Source of the DNA: Desmodesmus armatus
Taxonomy: Eukaryota; Chlorophyta; Chlorophyceae; Sphaeropleales; Scenedesmaceae
Length of the DNA: 64,000 nucleotides
Direction: 5' to 3'
Assembly: GCA_007449985.2 (NCBI GenBank)
Contig: VIIQ02000201.1
Location: 1-64,000 of the forward strand
Shown here: piece after piece, positions 54,701 through 63,318 of the stretch
How the letters are laid out: every line of letters starts with the position of its first letter
Numbering within the stretch: position 1 is the stretch's first letter
Notes under the pieces: generated by a model
What the model saw: the letters and a program-made list of their open reading frames with translations, nothing else
Databases searched by the model: none
Told to the model about the DNA's origin: nothing
Program-made: the position numbers and the translations under genes

Positions 54701-57086
54701 AGGGATGTGGAAAGCTCTTAAAGCCCTGGGAGGGTCACGCGACAGCACCCGGACAGGACCAGCAGCGCTGCGCAATCCTAACGGAGCCGGCCTAGTCACA
54801 GACGCACAAGGCATCTGCGAGATTCTAGCCAATCATTATGAGCAGGTGTCCTCTACCTCCACCCACTACCGCAACGATGACTTTGATGCTCAGCACCGTG
54901 CCACAATAGAGGCGCAGGTTAAGGAACACTTGGAACAAACTTCCTTCACAGAAGAAGGCCCAGCTGGCCTCTCACAACCCATTGCCGAGGAAGAAGTACA
55001 AGCACAGTGCCACAGACTGAACAACAACAAAGCTCCTAGCCCTCTGGACAACATCCAGAATGAGCTGCTGAAGTATGGCGGCAATGCCCTGACTCCCCAC
55101 CTTACAAGCTTCTTCCAGATGCAATTTGAGTATGAAATGAAAGCCAAAACATGTGGGGTGATCACCCCCATTTACAAAAAGGGAGACCCCATTGAAGCCA
55201 AAAACTACCGCCCTATCACCCTGGGATCTGCCATTGACAAGCTGTACAATCTGGTGATCAATGGGCGCATCATGACTTTTTTGGAAGATAACGACAAGCT
55301 GCATGACGGCCAGCAGGGTTTCCGCCCTGGCAGAAGCTCGGTAGATAACATCTACATGCTGAAAACATGCCTGGATGCACGATGCCAACAGAAGCTTGAT
55401 ACATACCTGTTGTTTGTAGACATTGAAAAGGCCTATGACACTGTGTGGAGAGCTGGGCTTCTCTGGCACTTATGGCAAAAAGGCATTACTGGGAAAATGT
55501 TCCGCGTCCTTGCTAACATGGTGGATAACACACCCACCAAGGTCATGTACAACGGAGCGTTCTCGCGCGTAATGCACCCTGACATGGGCTGGGAACAGGG
55601 AGACACCCTGGCAACCACCATGTTCAACGTATACATTGATAGCGTCTTGCACCAGGTATGGGAGGAACACGAGGGAATCCCTGTCCCTGTGCGCTCTGGC
55701 GAAACAGCTGCAAAACTGACTGCTCTTTTGTATGCTGATGATCTGGCTGGGGTGACATCCACCCCTGAAGCAATGCAACGGCTGGTGGACAGTACACGAG
55801 CAGCACTGACAAAATGGCAGCTTCGCGCAAGTGTCAACCCCACTGACACATCTAAAACTGCCATCATGAAGGTACTAGGTGGCTGTGCAAGTGCCCGCCG
55901 CAGTGCTGCTGCAGCTACACGGATGGACAGCTCTGCTCAGACATACAAGTGGGGAGACATCACCATCCCACAAGTCACCAGCTACAAATATCTAGGGGTT
56001 ACCATCAACAATACCAACACTTGGGATGACCACTTTGAAGCTCGCATGAAGTCAGGCACAAAGGCAGCAGCAGCCCAACGTAAAGTACTCACACAAGTGC
56101 GGCTCCCTGCCCACTTGCGCAAACTGACACTAACCACTATTGTGCAACCAGTGGTCACCTATGCTGCCCAGGTGTGGGCCCAACCCATCCAATCTTTGCG
56201 CAAAAAGCTTGACTCCTGGCAGATGGGTTTGACCACACGTGCTTTCCATTGCCCTGCAAACACCTCCCACATCTGCCTGCAACAAGAGCTGGGTTTGTTT
56301 CCTCTGCATGTAACATGCGACACACTTGCCATTAGGTACTGGCATCATCTAGAAAACACACCCACTGACCGACTACTGTACAAGATCCACACTGCATGGA
56401 GTGGCAAGTACCACCCTTGGGGTCAGAACATGCAGCGACTACTGACTGAGTACAACATTGACACTAGCACCCCTAAAGAAGTCAGTAAGGCAAATTTCAA
56501 GGGACATGTTGAAGCACGTGCAATCAACTATCTTAGGTCTTATTGGACACAGCCCCCCCGCAACCTAGGAGGTTCTGTGCACTCCAGGTACATGGCAGAC
56601 ATTGGCATTGGAGAGCTCACACCTAGGCGGCCCAAACTCCGCACATATCTGCACACTCTAACCACCACTCCCCACCTGGAATCATGTAGAGCCGCTTCAC
56701 TGTTCATGCACTTCCGCCTTGAAACCCTCCCACTCAATGCCTTCCATAGCCATACAAGACACAGGGAGACAGCTGCTGCACGCAATGCAAGGCAACTCTG
56801 CCCATCCTGTAAACAACATGCTGAAACACCCACTCACTTCCTGTTGGAGTGCCCTGCCTACTCTATCCCCCGCAGCATGCCACATATTGCAGACTGTATT
56901 GCAGATGCCCAAGCCAGCCCCACACAGGCCCCATGGCGCCAACTGCTCAACCAGCCTTTGATGGCCAACTACATCCTCCGCGCTTGGGACATTAGAAGAG
57001 CCGCCCTTGCAGGGCGCGAGGCCAATGGAGGAAGCTCTATGGCGTTAACACCTGGGCCTGCAGCTGATATCACTGGAGAGCAGTAA
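51720..57086 (+). CDS. LINE polyprotein: N-terminal region, AP endonuclease, reverse transcriptase, zinc knuckle
   Basis: One ORF of 1,788 residues that nicks target DNA and reverse-transcribes its RNA there. Residues 1-540 are Pro/Ala-rich and otherwise unrecognised. An APE-type endonuclease follows at about 545-800 (VTETWEG with the catalytic Glu, IMGDLNSR, and STSDHFPVW with the Asp-His pair). The reverse transcriptase is at about 1140-1380: ITPIYKKGDPIEAKNYRPIT, GQQGFRPGRSSVDNI, LFVDIEKAYDTVW with the first Asp, and LLYADDL with the Asp pair at about 1337. A C-terminal C-x2-C...H...C knuckle (LCPSCKQHAETPTHFLLECP) lies at about 1693. All key residues are present and the frame is unbroken, so it may be recent and active. 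The exact clade (L1-like or Dualen/RandI-like) is not settled. Confidence 0.88.
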   Translation: MQTPCQAAQGSRATGTQAAQRAAGLRSCGPAPAAPTYYVLINGQRRTITDPQFGVGPSTAPPCPDYASYVFVQGGWQRVHCDGMPRPTNTLQTPAPTPGAAMRAPSARLAPRPAPLAPRPAPLAPRARAAAPAGSNLHRPAHSGPTYGLYAVIFGVRSEMVIDHDGTQFRMLLANAGRQVNNMHSGLTTALAALAMGRTQWLGNTAERDTTSATRVRLAGIPAAYQQALKSNRDAVAHTLRAVLGWRVVLCEDGHTLPKQTTPPAETNRFAALTDLDEMATPSTADSTLPTQSQQLATPPPRSSDPVTLQGMPKRSVVVMLKSGRNKHWGVALPAVGEDAAAAYTVSFLTTCKLPSSMTVQEVCESMAHSWWEVPKTHHRPLLQHGKHLAPEAATQTTPQRLPQRIPDNTVVRKRFPGHGTCYGVISLDPRESLPYNYRVCYTDDDTELMSVTEALRHVLPANARIPSNLRDKLIALGAPLAPSDAGRTPESQDQDQQSQPATTPRQPNPTNPTQRAARADARRRRRHAAGLVRAANTAWTQGGVNMGHVNACGLSAITTVEVEAIIRHLNLDVLGVTETWEGKCKPHDISGYTFISKPRQDQQGGGVGFYVSRMLGPVTKAHFDTAVPESIWLEIDSHRRRERPLFVGCVYLPPSALDTVAAATESYNQLAADVERFKQCGEVVIMGDLNSRVGSASEDNQHIGRWGETVTNPAGLALIDFLRSAGLYTLNNRMSCLVSGTHQPAYTRVRPAAPGQPDDSAQRSIIDYVLMPPKYVLTEPHQVRPRCTLQVETQHKLSTSDHFPVWFTLPHPVHRSPPPTFWQPKPNTYKLTLPKTALTQEDWEQREAYPKALEEHFEDFPELLTKLKDDVAAGTMQPSTACEKAKALICERINAAVDATIGFGRPRRHPSSRVPIVRTRAVKDAVKDRDMAAADLLEISTTDPLNTAAIATAQVQVKEAQASLKATVTEARQRHTDRLIAEVDSCRRGNDGKGMWKALKALGGSRDSTRTGPAALRNPNGAGLVTDAQGICEILANHYEQVSSTSTHYRNDDFDAQHRATIEAQVKEHLEQTSFTEEGPAGLSQPIAEEEVQAQCHRLNNNKAPSPLDNIQNELLKYGGNALTPHLTSFFQMQFEYEMKAKTCGVITPIYKKGDPIEAKNYRPITLGSAIDKLYNLVINGRIMTFLEDNDKLHDGQQGFRPGRSSVDNIYMLKTCLDARCQQKLDTYLLFVDIEKAYDTVWRAGLLWHLWQKGITGKMFRVLANMVDNTPTKVMYNGAFSRVMHPDMGWEQGDTLATTMFNVYIDSVLHQVWEEHEGIPVPVRSGETAAKLTALLYADDLAGVTSTPEAMQRLVDSTRAALTKWQLRASVNPTDTSKTAIMKVLGGCASARRSAAAATRMDSSAQTYKWGDITIPQVTSYKYLGVTINNTNTWDDHFEARMKSGTKAAAAQRKVLTQVRLPAHLRKLTLTTIVQPVVTYAAQVWAQPIQSLRKKLDSWQMGLTTRAFHCPANTSHICLQQELGLFPLHVTCDTLAIRYWHHLENTPTDRLLYKIHTAWSGKYHPWGQNMQRLLTEYNIDTSTPKEVSKANFKGHVEARAINYLRSYWTQPPRNLGGSVHSRYMADIGIGELTPRRPKLRTYLHTLTTTPHLESCRAASLFMHFRLETLPLNAFHSHTRHRETAAARNARQLCPSCKQHAETPTHFLLECPAYSIPRSMPHIADCIADAQASPTQAPWRQLLNQPLMANYILRAWDIRRAALAGREANGGSSMALTPGPAADITGEQ

Positions 57087-57480
57087 CAGCCTTTGCAGCA
57101 GCAGCAGCAGTGGAGCGTTGACGGCAGTTGACTGATTTGACAGCTTTGTGTTTTTGTATCGAGAGCCGTCTAGTGCCGAGCCTCCGAATTGGTCCAGCCC
57201 AAAGTCACATTGCCACAAAGGGTTTTTTATATTCCTCCACGGAGGTTTTTGCCCGGCATCCATTCGGAGGGTTGTCCATCTCGTGCACTTAGATAGTACG
57301 CTTGGGGATTTTTGGGTTGGTTTTCATCCTCACAAAAGCGTCAGGCTTCTCTGTTTTGATCCTCAGTATGTTGTTCCTTCTGGGTTGTTGTGCTATCTCC
57401 GTGATATCAGTGAATGGCTGGCATGAGCTCTTGAGTTTCATAGCTACAGGTGTAACTTTGATTTGATTTGATTTGATTTG

Positions 57481-59156
57481 TTTGCCATTCATCAGGGACG
57501 CCACCATCGTCCATTGTTGGTGTTTCTTCTTTTTTGTCACTTTTATCGGCATTGAACACCGAGCATTGAATACCATACTCGCTTTTGAGAGTATCCACAA
57601 TAATATCCTTAAAATATTTGTTAGATTTGCCCTTATTCAGTACAATGCCTTGAAGTATAACATAACTCATTCTGTCCTTGTCAAATGTCAAAAGGGGTGT
57701 TCCTTTTTTGTCATATCTGATGAGCGTTGGCACATCATTCACATATGGGAATGGTTTATGTGGGAAGTATTCACATACTTTGCGGATGTCGTTGTCTAAC
57801 CATCTATCAACTGTGTCTTCTTGTGATGGGAAATAATCGGCAGACACATTGTTGTTGATGTAAATTGTCATATTTCCATCAATAAGTTGTCTAACACGAA
57901 ACAACATTTGGAGGTCAATATCTACAGTAGGAGTGAAGAAGCTATTTTCAAGGACGGCAAAGAACCTGTGGAAATGCATACGCTCAAAACTCATACCAGC
58001 ACTGATTGATGGTGAATAAATGAGGATGTCATACTTGTCCCATACATCAATCACCATCTCTGCATGGTCATTGATTGTTTGTTGGTCAGTTGCTGAATTG
58101 TAGATGAGGATTTTTGGAGGGTTTTGTAAGTCTTTAAACAACATGTAAAGTTCAACATTCAAAGCATCTGTAAATGACTTGGTACTTGATGCTACAACTG
58201 ACCTTTTCCCTTGAGACCATAAGTCGGCAATCTTTGTGGCGACTTCTTTCTCAACATGTTCATTTTGCTTGAGTGTGATGACATCTGCCGTGCGATTCGT
58301 GGGTCTGATGTAGTCATTTTTGATCCAGTATGGAAGGACATTTTTTTGTTCGCAAGGTATTCAACAAAATTGAACACCAATGTATTATCCACACAAGCAT
58401 CCATAAGGTAGATTTGTTTTGCTGATAGTAACGTCATCTCAAACAACATTGAAACCATAGATCGCTTGTCCATGATGTTGCTATTGAAGTGGTTGAGCAC
58501 GCTGAGTGTTTCATCAATAAACACATAGTCAAATGGGATTTCATTATTCACCCTCCAAATGCTGTCCAAGCACACCACAACACGATTGTCATTTATTTTG
58601 TTCTCTTGGAAATCCATGTAATTTACGAAACCAATGTCACGAATGGAGTTGATATATTTCCTTGATAAAGTGCGTGAAAATGTGATGAACAAGCATTTGG
58701 CATCTTCACTTACTTTTGATTTGATGAAGTTGATGATTTCCACGGTTTTCCCAACACCCATATTTGCTTTGACACAGCATATGGGTACATTTGGGTATGG
58801 ATTCATAGTGCTTTTGTTGTAACTCTCATTCCAATCAATCACATATCTTTTACAATGGAGTGTTTGAGCCGATTTCATTGACAAAAAAAGCAGAAAGTAT
58901 GATTTCAAAGGAGTCAGGGTGAAAGTCCAAATACCATCTGATTTCCATGTAGCAATACAATCAGGGTCGTAACATTTGTAAGACACGATATTTGTTGGAA
59001 ACTTGTATTCAAAAAACTGCATGTTTGACTTGTGGCATCTTCCAGCATAAGCACATTTACATGTCTTGCAGTTTTCAATGTAGAAGTGGAACACATTATT
59101 TTTCTTTATTTCTGCACGATTAAGTTTGAAGTTTCCAATTACATCCTTGATTTGTT
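57481..59156 (-). pseudogene. Viral primase-helicase, zinc finger and OBP-like SF2 helicase part
   Basis: This is the middle of a large leftward gene. After the insertion at 59157 come C-K-T-C, HKSN and CYDPDC, a zinc-finger layout like the C-terminus of herpes UL52-type primases. The helicase follows: CVKANMGVGKTVEIINFI (Walker A), CLFITFSRTLSRKY (Ia), YVFIDETLSVL (motif II, D-E), and YLMDACVD (III). After a one-base shift at a seven-T run (58341-58347) come YNSATD, DILIYSPSISAGMSFE (IV/V) and LQMLFRVRQL (VI). The order and wording match the herpesvirus origin-binding-protein helicase family found in several large and polinton-like viruses. It would unwind DNA for viral replication. Broken by the frameshift and by insertions on both sides. 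Confidence 0.72.
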
Positions 59157-60176
59157 ACGGATCCCAGTAAAAGGTCATCTAGCAGTTTTTGGGGCAGTTT
59201 TTGGACCCCCATATCTCAGCAAGCACGGGCGCGCGAGGCTTGCAACTCCGTGTGCGTTATAAGGACATAAAAGTACCAAGAGACTTTTCAATTCAGCCAC
59301 TATGCAAGCTTGAGCTGCAAATGCGTTTTGAGATGTCAACATGTGCATGTTCTTCCCAATGCACAAAGGCTTGAAAAATTCGTTTTCAACGTCATTAACT
59401 TACAGAAACGACTGGACGGTCACACAGCAGCAAAGACAGTGCATACCGGAGGACACAAATTGAAAAAAACTCTGCTAAATTCACACAATTCCGTGATCGG
59501 GCTGAAACTGAAGCAGTACATTTCTGTACTGTGTGTACACGTTTAAGTGCAATCTCAAGTGGTGCAGGCGAGCAGGTGAGGCACTTGTCCTGACCAGTTA
59601 CAAATGACACTTCGGCGCTCGATACACATCCATATGAATCAAACGTGTCCTACAAAGTACGTTTGCATCGCAAAACGGAAAGATCGGGTCTCCAAGACTC
59701 ACTTACACCAAGCTGCGCGCCATCGTTTAAAGCAACATGCAAGGCACTTCGCTAGGGACAGTCAGTATAGCACTGATCTTTCTTAGCTTTGTTTTCGGTT
59801 TCAATGGGAGCTGTCACGAGGAGCAGGCGTGCTGCTGACGTTGAAGCACCAGCAGACAGCACAACAACAGATGGACCACCAGCAGCAGCACCTGCTGCAC
59901 CTCACCGGTCTCCTGGCGTCATTGAATGTGCTTCTCCGTAGAAGCTCACCATCAACAAACACAGCACACTCACATTACAGCATACGCACACTACAGCACA
60001 TTCACATTACCTGTTGATCAACACCACTAGACAGCAAGGCAGCCAGGGGGGGGGGGAGCAGGAAGCACAGGAGCTTTCAGGTGCAGCAACTGCACACAAA
60101 TGACAATTGTACAGCAGGATGCCGGAAAAACCCACGAGTGAATAAAAATGAACAGGAGGGGACCACTGGGATCCGT
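59157..60176. mobile_element. 1.0-kb insertion with 12-bp terminal inverted repeats
   Basis: The insertion starts ACGGATCCCAGT (59157-59168) and ends ACTGGGATCCGT (60165-60176), an exact 12-bp inverted pair. It lies in the middle of the primase-helicase frame. Its base composition is richer in G+C than the virus, and no ORF above about 80 codons has a recognisable domain, so it looks like a non-autonomous DNA transposon. I see no clear target duplication: flanks are TTGTT on the left and CGCCG on the right. The last part (59,820-60,070) is CAGCA/ACACA-rich with a ten-G run. Confidence 0.65.
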
Positions 60177-60954
60177 CGCCGTCCCTGGTTGTGATGATTG
60201 CCAAATCCATATTTGGGGCGTAAGTTCGTGATGAAATGGTATGAGAATACTTTTGAGGATAATCCTTATGTACTACAACAAAGTTGTCTTCCATTTTTGT
60301 AGATGAGTTTCCAAAAGGTTGAAGTACATTCTCCTTTGCCAATTTAGAAGAGTAGAGCATTCGGTAAGAGCGGAAGTTTGTATATACTCCAGTATCAAAT
60401 AGGTACTTAACAATTGTTTTTTGTTGTCCATTCACACACCGTTGTGTTTCATATTGAAGGAATGTTTTGACCTCACCTGAAAGGACTGTAATATTTGAAA
60501 CGAAACCTGCTAAATTCTCCACAAGTTGTTTATGGACTTTGATGTTAGGAGCAATCAAATTACACTTGATGTGTGCTGAAAACTTGATTGGCGTTGATGC
60601 TGTTGCCACCTGACAATTTTCACCGATGATGAATTGAATTTTAACATCATAGACATTTCCAAGAAATCTTGCTGGATTGTCCAAGATTGCATGGATGACC
60701 TCTTCATTGGATAAGTTGCACGAAGGGTCTTTATGTCGGTCAAGGTCAAAATACATGTAGACAGGGGTTGCATCATTTGGTATAACTTCATATACATTCT
60801 TGGTCTTCTTTGCTACATTCAACATATCTTGGAATGTTTCACACGCTGTAAAGTTTTTAGCACCATCTTTAGATACATCTTTTGAAAGGAATATGTCCCA
60901 GTTCTTCTTGTTTGCAGCGTTCAAATGAACTTTTGTTGAATACCACTTCGTCAT
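60177..60954 (-). pseudogene. Archaeo-eukaryotic-type primase, N-terminal part of the viral primase-helicase
   Basis: The ATG at 60954 (after AAATTATAAAAGA) opens MTKWYSTKVHLNAANKKNWD. AEP primase motifs follow in order: VYMYFDLDRHKD (D-x-D metal site, about residue 70), PIKFSAHIKC (S-x-H), and DTGVYTNFRSYRMLYSSK (the third motif with D and R-x-Y-R). This is the PrimPol/UL52-like catalytic core, making primers for viral DNA synthesis. The frame runs into the 12-bp-TIR insertion at 60176, and the zinc finger and helicase continue on the other side at 59156. Computed ORFs running down to 60007 include transposon-derived residues and should not be taken as viral. Confidence 0.72.
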
Positions 60955-61002
60955 TCTTTTATAATTTACAAATATGTTTATTCCTTAAATGTTATTATAG
61001 TT

Positions 61003-61185
61003 TCATTTTTTTTCTTGCTTAAGTTCATTTTGTTTTGATCTATATGCCCTCATATATTCACAAGTTTTTTTATTCCATTCCATTCGTCCATTTTCTGTTG
61101 TTATTTTACGATAGTACCATTCACGCTTCCATTGTCGTTGTTTTTCGGCATATTGTTCAGGTGTGAGTGTTTTTGGTCGTGCCAT
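61003..61185 (-). CDS. Small basic viral protein
   Basis: This is a 60-residue intact ORF starting MARPKTLTPEQYAEKQRQWK, rich in Lys, Arg, Gln and Tyr with regular helix-like spacing. It resembles the charged helical segments next to homing nucleases and small DNA-binding proteins. It follows repeat R2 on the same strand, as the zinc-finger gene follows R1. Function unknown. Confidence 0.45.
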   Translation of the reverse strand: MARPKTLTPEQYAEKQRQWKREWYYRKITTENGRMEWNKKTCEYMRAYRSKQNELKQEKK

Positions 61186-61238
61186 ATCTGTATGTTATTG
61201 TGTTCTTATACTTAAATACCTTTTTTTTAAAGTGCTGC

Positions 61239-61362
61239 CTAATAATTTTTACAGTGTTTCAGTGTCAAAATAAAAATCGTAGGATGAAATTCGAAGGTTC
61301 AGTGGGGCGAAAAAGCAAGGATGGTATATATAACAAGGATTGCTTTTTTGCCCCTCTAATAA
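61239..61362. repeat. Viral repeat R2 (copy 2 of 3), start codon lost
   Basis: Matches R1 and R3 over about 120 bp. The minus-strand frame reads LLEGQKSNPCYIYHPCFFAP and closes early at DTETL, after a one-base loss that is offset 8 bases later by an extra base. The ATG present in R1 and R3 is missing because a telomere-like insertion begins at 61363. The palindromic arms (GGGGCGAAAAAGCAA, TTGCTTTTTTGCCCC) are kept. Confidence 0.8.
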
Positions 61363-61398
61363 GGGTTTAGGGTTTAGGGTTTCCTAAACCCTAAACCC
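61363..61398. repeat. Head-to-head telomere-repeat insertion, 36 bp
   Basis: The insert is (GGGTTTA)2GGGTTT followed by CC(TAAACCC)2, that is G-strand repeats then C-strand repeats, as at a telomere-telomere fusion. It is flanked by TAATAA on both sides (61357-61362 and 61399-61404). R1 and R3 have a single TAATAA here. The repeat type TTTAGGG is the plant type, also used by many green algae. Confidence 0.85.
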
Positions 61399-62211
61399 TA
61401 ATAAGATTATTTTTTAACAACAATATAAAAAAATATTCAACCCATTAGCCGTTTCAACAGTAATGCCTTCTCTAATTCAATTTCACCAAGACGCTTAATC
61501 ATATCTTCTTTTGTCATATTTAAGGGTGATGATGGTGGTTGTTGTGGTTCTTCCCTCAATGGACTGTCAAACTCATCAACGCTCCCTTCTTCTTCTGCAT
61601 CTGCGACCATTTGCTGTATAGCCTCATTGACCTCATGAATTTCATCAGCAATCTGTGTAAGTGGTTTATCCCTATTTTCAATAGGGGCTGACCTATACCT
61701 AAACATCGTTGTGACATACTTGTCTCCTAAGTCTTTGGCAATGTCTTCAAGTTGGAGTTCGTTGTATTGTGTGATATTGCGTCCGATCCAATCTTGGAAT
61801 GTGTGGGGGAAGGTGTTGACATTCAAACCTGTTTTCTTAAAGACTTGTTTGAAGCACGAGATCATGTACTTAGAGAAGCCATTTTCATCATATTTGTCAG
61901 TGTTTTTACCAGTTTCCTTGAAGAATACAAAATGGTCTTGTTTGTTCTTTACTTGGCTCATATCTGTGATGCCCCAAAGTTTAACATATTTTTAAGGAGT
62001 TGTGTGAGAGTTGAGTTTAGTTGTTTTACATAACGAGGTAAAACTTCATAACGCTTTCCCTCTTTATCAGTCTTCCATTGTGTTTTGAATGCATCAATAT
62101 GAATTGTAGCAGTATCGCCTTGAATGTGGAGTATATTGCGTCCTTCCATTTCTTTCTCACTTGGAAGTTTGGAATAGTATTGTAGGTTGGCGTAATCCAT
62201 CACACGACGAG

Positions 62212-62262
62212 GTGTTTGTAGAATGTAGGTGTTTGTAGAATGTAGGTGTTTGTAGAATGTAG
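62212..62262. repeat. 17-bp word repeated three times at the truncated LINE's 5' edge
   Basis: GTGTTTGTAGAATGTAG occurs at 62212-62228, 62229-62245 and 62246-62262. The first copy is recombinase coding sequence (YILQTP on the minus strand), so the others are duplicates made at the insertion. Confidence 0.85.
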
Positions 62263-62366
62263 GGTAGACCCCGCCGTCCTTACAGGGCGTGAAGCCAATG
62301 GGAGGTAATCCTATGGCGTTTCTGGGTAAGGAGGGGGCCCTGAAGCATTATTATTATTATTATTAT
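62263..62366 (+). mobile_element. 5'-truncated LINE tail with (ATT)6
   Basis: About 84 bp are similar to the end of the large LINE's ORF near 57,010-57,060: CAGGGCGTGAAGCCAATGGG here, CAGGGCGCGAGGCCAATGGA there. They are followed by an (ATT)6 tail at 62347-62366. A short shared word (TACAT on the minus strand) at both edges may be the target duplication. It interrupts the recombinase after GFYI. Because the tail differs from the TTTGA tail of the large LINE, it is a related but different family. Confidence 0.65.
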
Positions 62367-62998
62367 GTAAAAGCCAACAGCACACGCAAGGCGTAAATCT
62401 TTCTTCCCTTTTGTTGTATTACCCATCGCATGCGTGTCAATGAATTCTTTGTATTCAGTTTTGTAGTTTTCATATAGCATATCAGGGTATTTCAACACAC
62501 CACCCTTTGGTTTGTAAAGTTTTCGTTCATCATTTGATAGGTTCTGATAATCATTCTTTTTCTTGTTGTATTTGTCAAAAGTTTCTTTTGGGACTTTCAC
62601 AATGGATGCCCTTCCTGTAACTGACACGAGTGTGGTAAAGTATTGCCTACGAGTTTCAAGGCTTATCCCAGAACCATCATTCTTGTTGGTAATTTGTTCT
62701 TCAACTACGTTACAAACAAGATCAAAGTCACTGATGAGTGGAAACATATTTGTATTTCCGAGTTTGTTTTCGAGTTCGTCATATGTGAGTGATTGGTCTG
62801 CTTCCTTCCAAGTTGCACAAAGTTGTATCATATTGCTTCTCATAATTCTTTTTGTTCCTTCTGGGTTGGGTAGGTTGTCAATTGCTTTAAGGATTTGCCC
62901 AAGTGTTTTAAGGTCGGGGTCTCGTTTCACTTGCTTCCCAGTTCTTTTCACCATTCTATAATATTAATATGAGGTATTTACTTAAATAATGGTAAGTT

Positions 62999-63313
62999 TT
63001 ATCTGCGTTCCAAATTTTTTATTAACTCTGTTGCTTTATCTATCAACGATTTGACTAAAGGTAAAGGTATAATCATCCGCTTACTCTTATTGAAGTCGTC
63101 AGACGACACTTGGAATGATGTTGCGTGGTGATGTATAGTTTTTGAACTGTAATTTTTCTTATTATATTTAGCATGTGTAAGACTTGCTAATAATTTTACA
63201 GTGGTGTCAGTGTCAAAATAAAAATCGTAGGATGAAATTCGAAGTTTCAGTGGGGCAAAAAAGCAAGGATGGTATATATAACAAGGATTGCTTTTTTGCC
63301 CCTCTAATAACAT
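62999..63313 (-). CDS. Repeat R3-encoded hypothetical viral protein (104 codons)
   Basis: This is an ATG-started ORF whose first 42 codons are repeat R3 (MLLEGQKSNPCYIYHPCFFA, then a KLRISSYDFYFDTD stretch). It continues with a unique Lys/Ser/His-rich part and a helical end (KSLIDKATELIKNLERR). It is the longest of the three R-repeat ORFs and may show what the intact gene looked like. No known domain. Confidence 0.45.
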   Translation of the reverse strand: MLLEGQKSNPCYIYHPCFFAPLKLRISSYDFYFDTDTTVKLLASLTHAKYNKKNYSSKTIHHHATSFQVSSDDFNKSKRMIIPLPLVKSLIDKATELIKNLERR

Positions 63314-63318
63314 TTTAA
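63187..63318. repeat. Viral repeat R3 (copy 3 of 3)
   Basis: About 125 bp matching R1 and R2. The inverted repeat is perfect here: GGGGCAAAAAAGCAA near 63,252 and TTGCTTTTTTGCCCC near 63,288, 15 bp each, around GGTATATATAAC. CTAATAA stands at both ends. Confidence 0.8.

Larger units (their letters stand above)
50606..57480 (+). mobile_element. Full-length non-LTR retrotransposon (LINE) inside the viral helicase gene
   Basis: This is a G+C-rich block of about 6.9 kb within A+T-rich viral DNA. It has a 1.1-kb 5' untranslated region with an imperfect tandem duplication, one 1,788-codon ORF, a 0.4-kb 3' region and a (TTTGA)4-type tail at 57457-57480. The 3' tail places the orientation as plus. 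The 5' edge is judged from where the viral frame stops (about 50,605). A clean target duplication is not seen: the flanks read TGCCAATGATGAGTG and TTGCCATTCATCAGG, which agree only partly. Confidence 0.8.
61437..62954 (-). pseudogene. Viral tyrosine recombinase (integrase), interrupted and frameshifted
   Basis: The ATG at 62954 starts MVKRTGKQVKRDPDLKTLGQ. The N-terminal part (to about 62,367) is a core-binding-like domain (SLETRRQYFTTLVSVTG) ending in LRLACAVGFYI. A truncated LINE plus a 17-bp triplication (62212-62366) intervenes. The catalytic domain resumes with LQTPRRVMDYANLQYY, the first active-site Arg, then IHIDAFKTQWKTDKEGKRYE (beta-hairpin Lys). A one-base shift near 61,975-61,985 leads to the last part, with FPHTFQDWIGRN, DIAKDLGDKYVTTMFRYRSA (the C-terminal box with the candidate Tyr) and a helical tail. 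The Arg expected before H-T-F is Pro, one base from Arg. Recombinases of this kind integrate polinton-like viruses and virophages. Clearly inactive as read. Confidence 0.68.

Noticed and set aside
60007..60176. C-terminal part of the primase ORF
   Set aside because: It lies inside the 12-bp-TIR insertion and is not viral.
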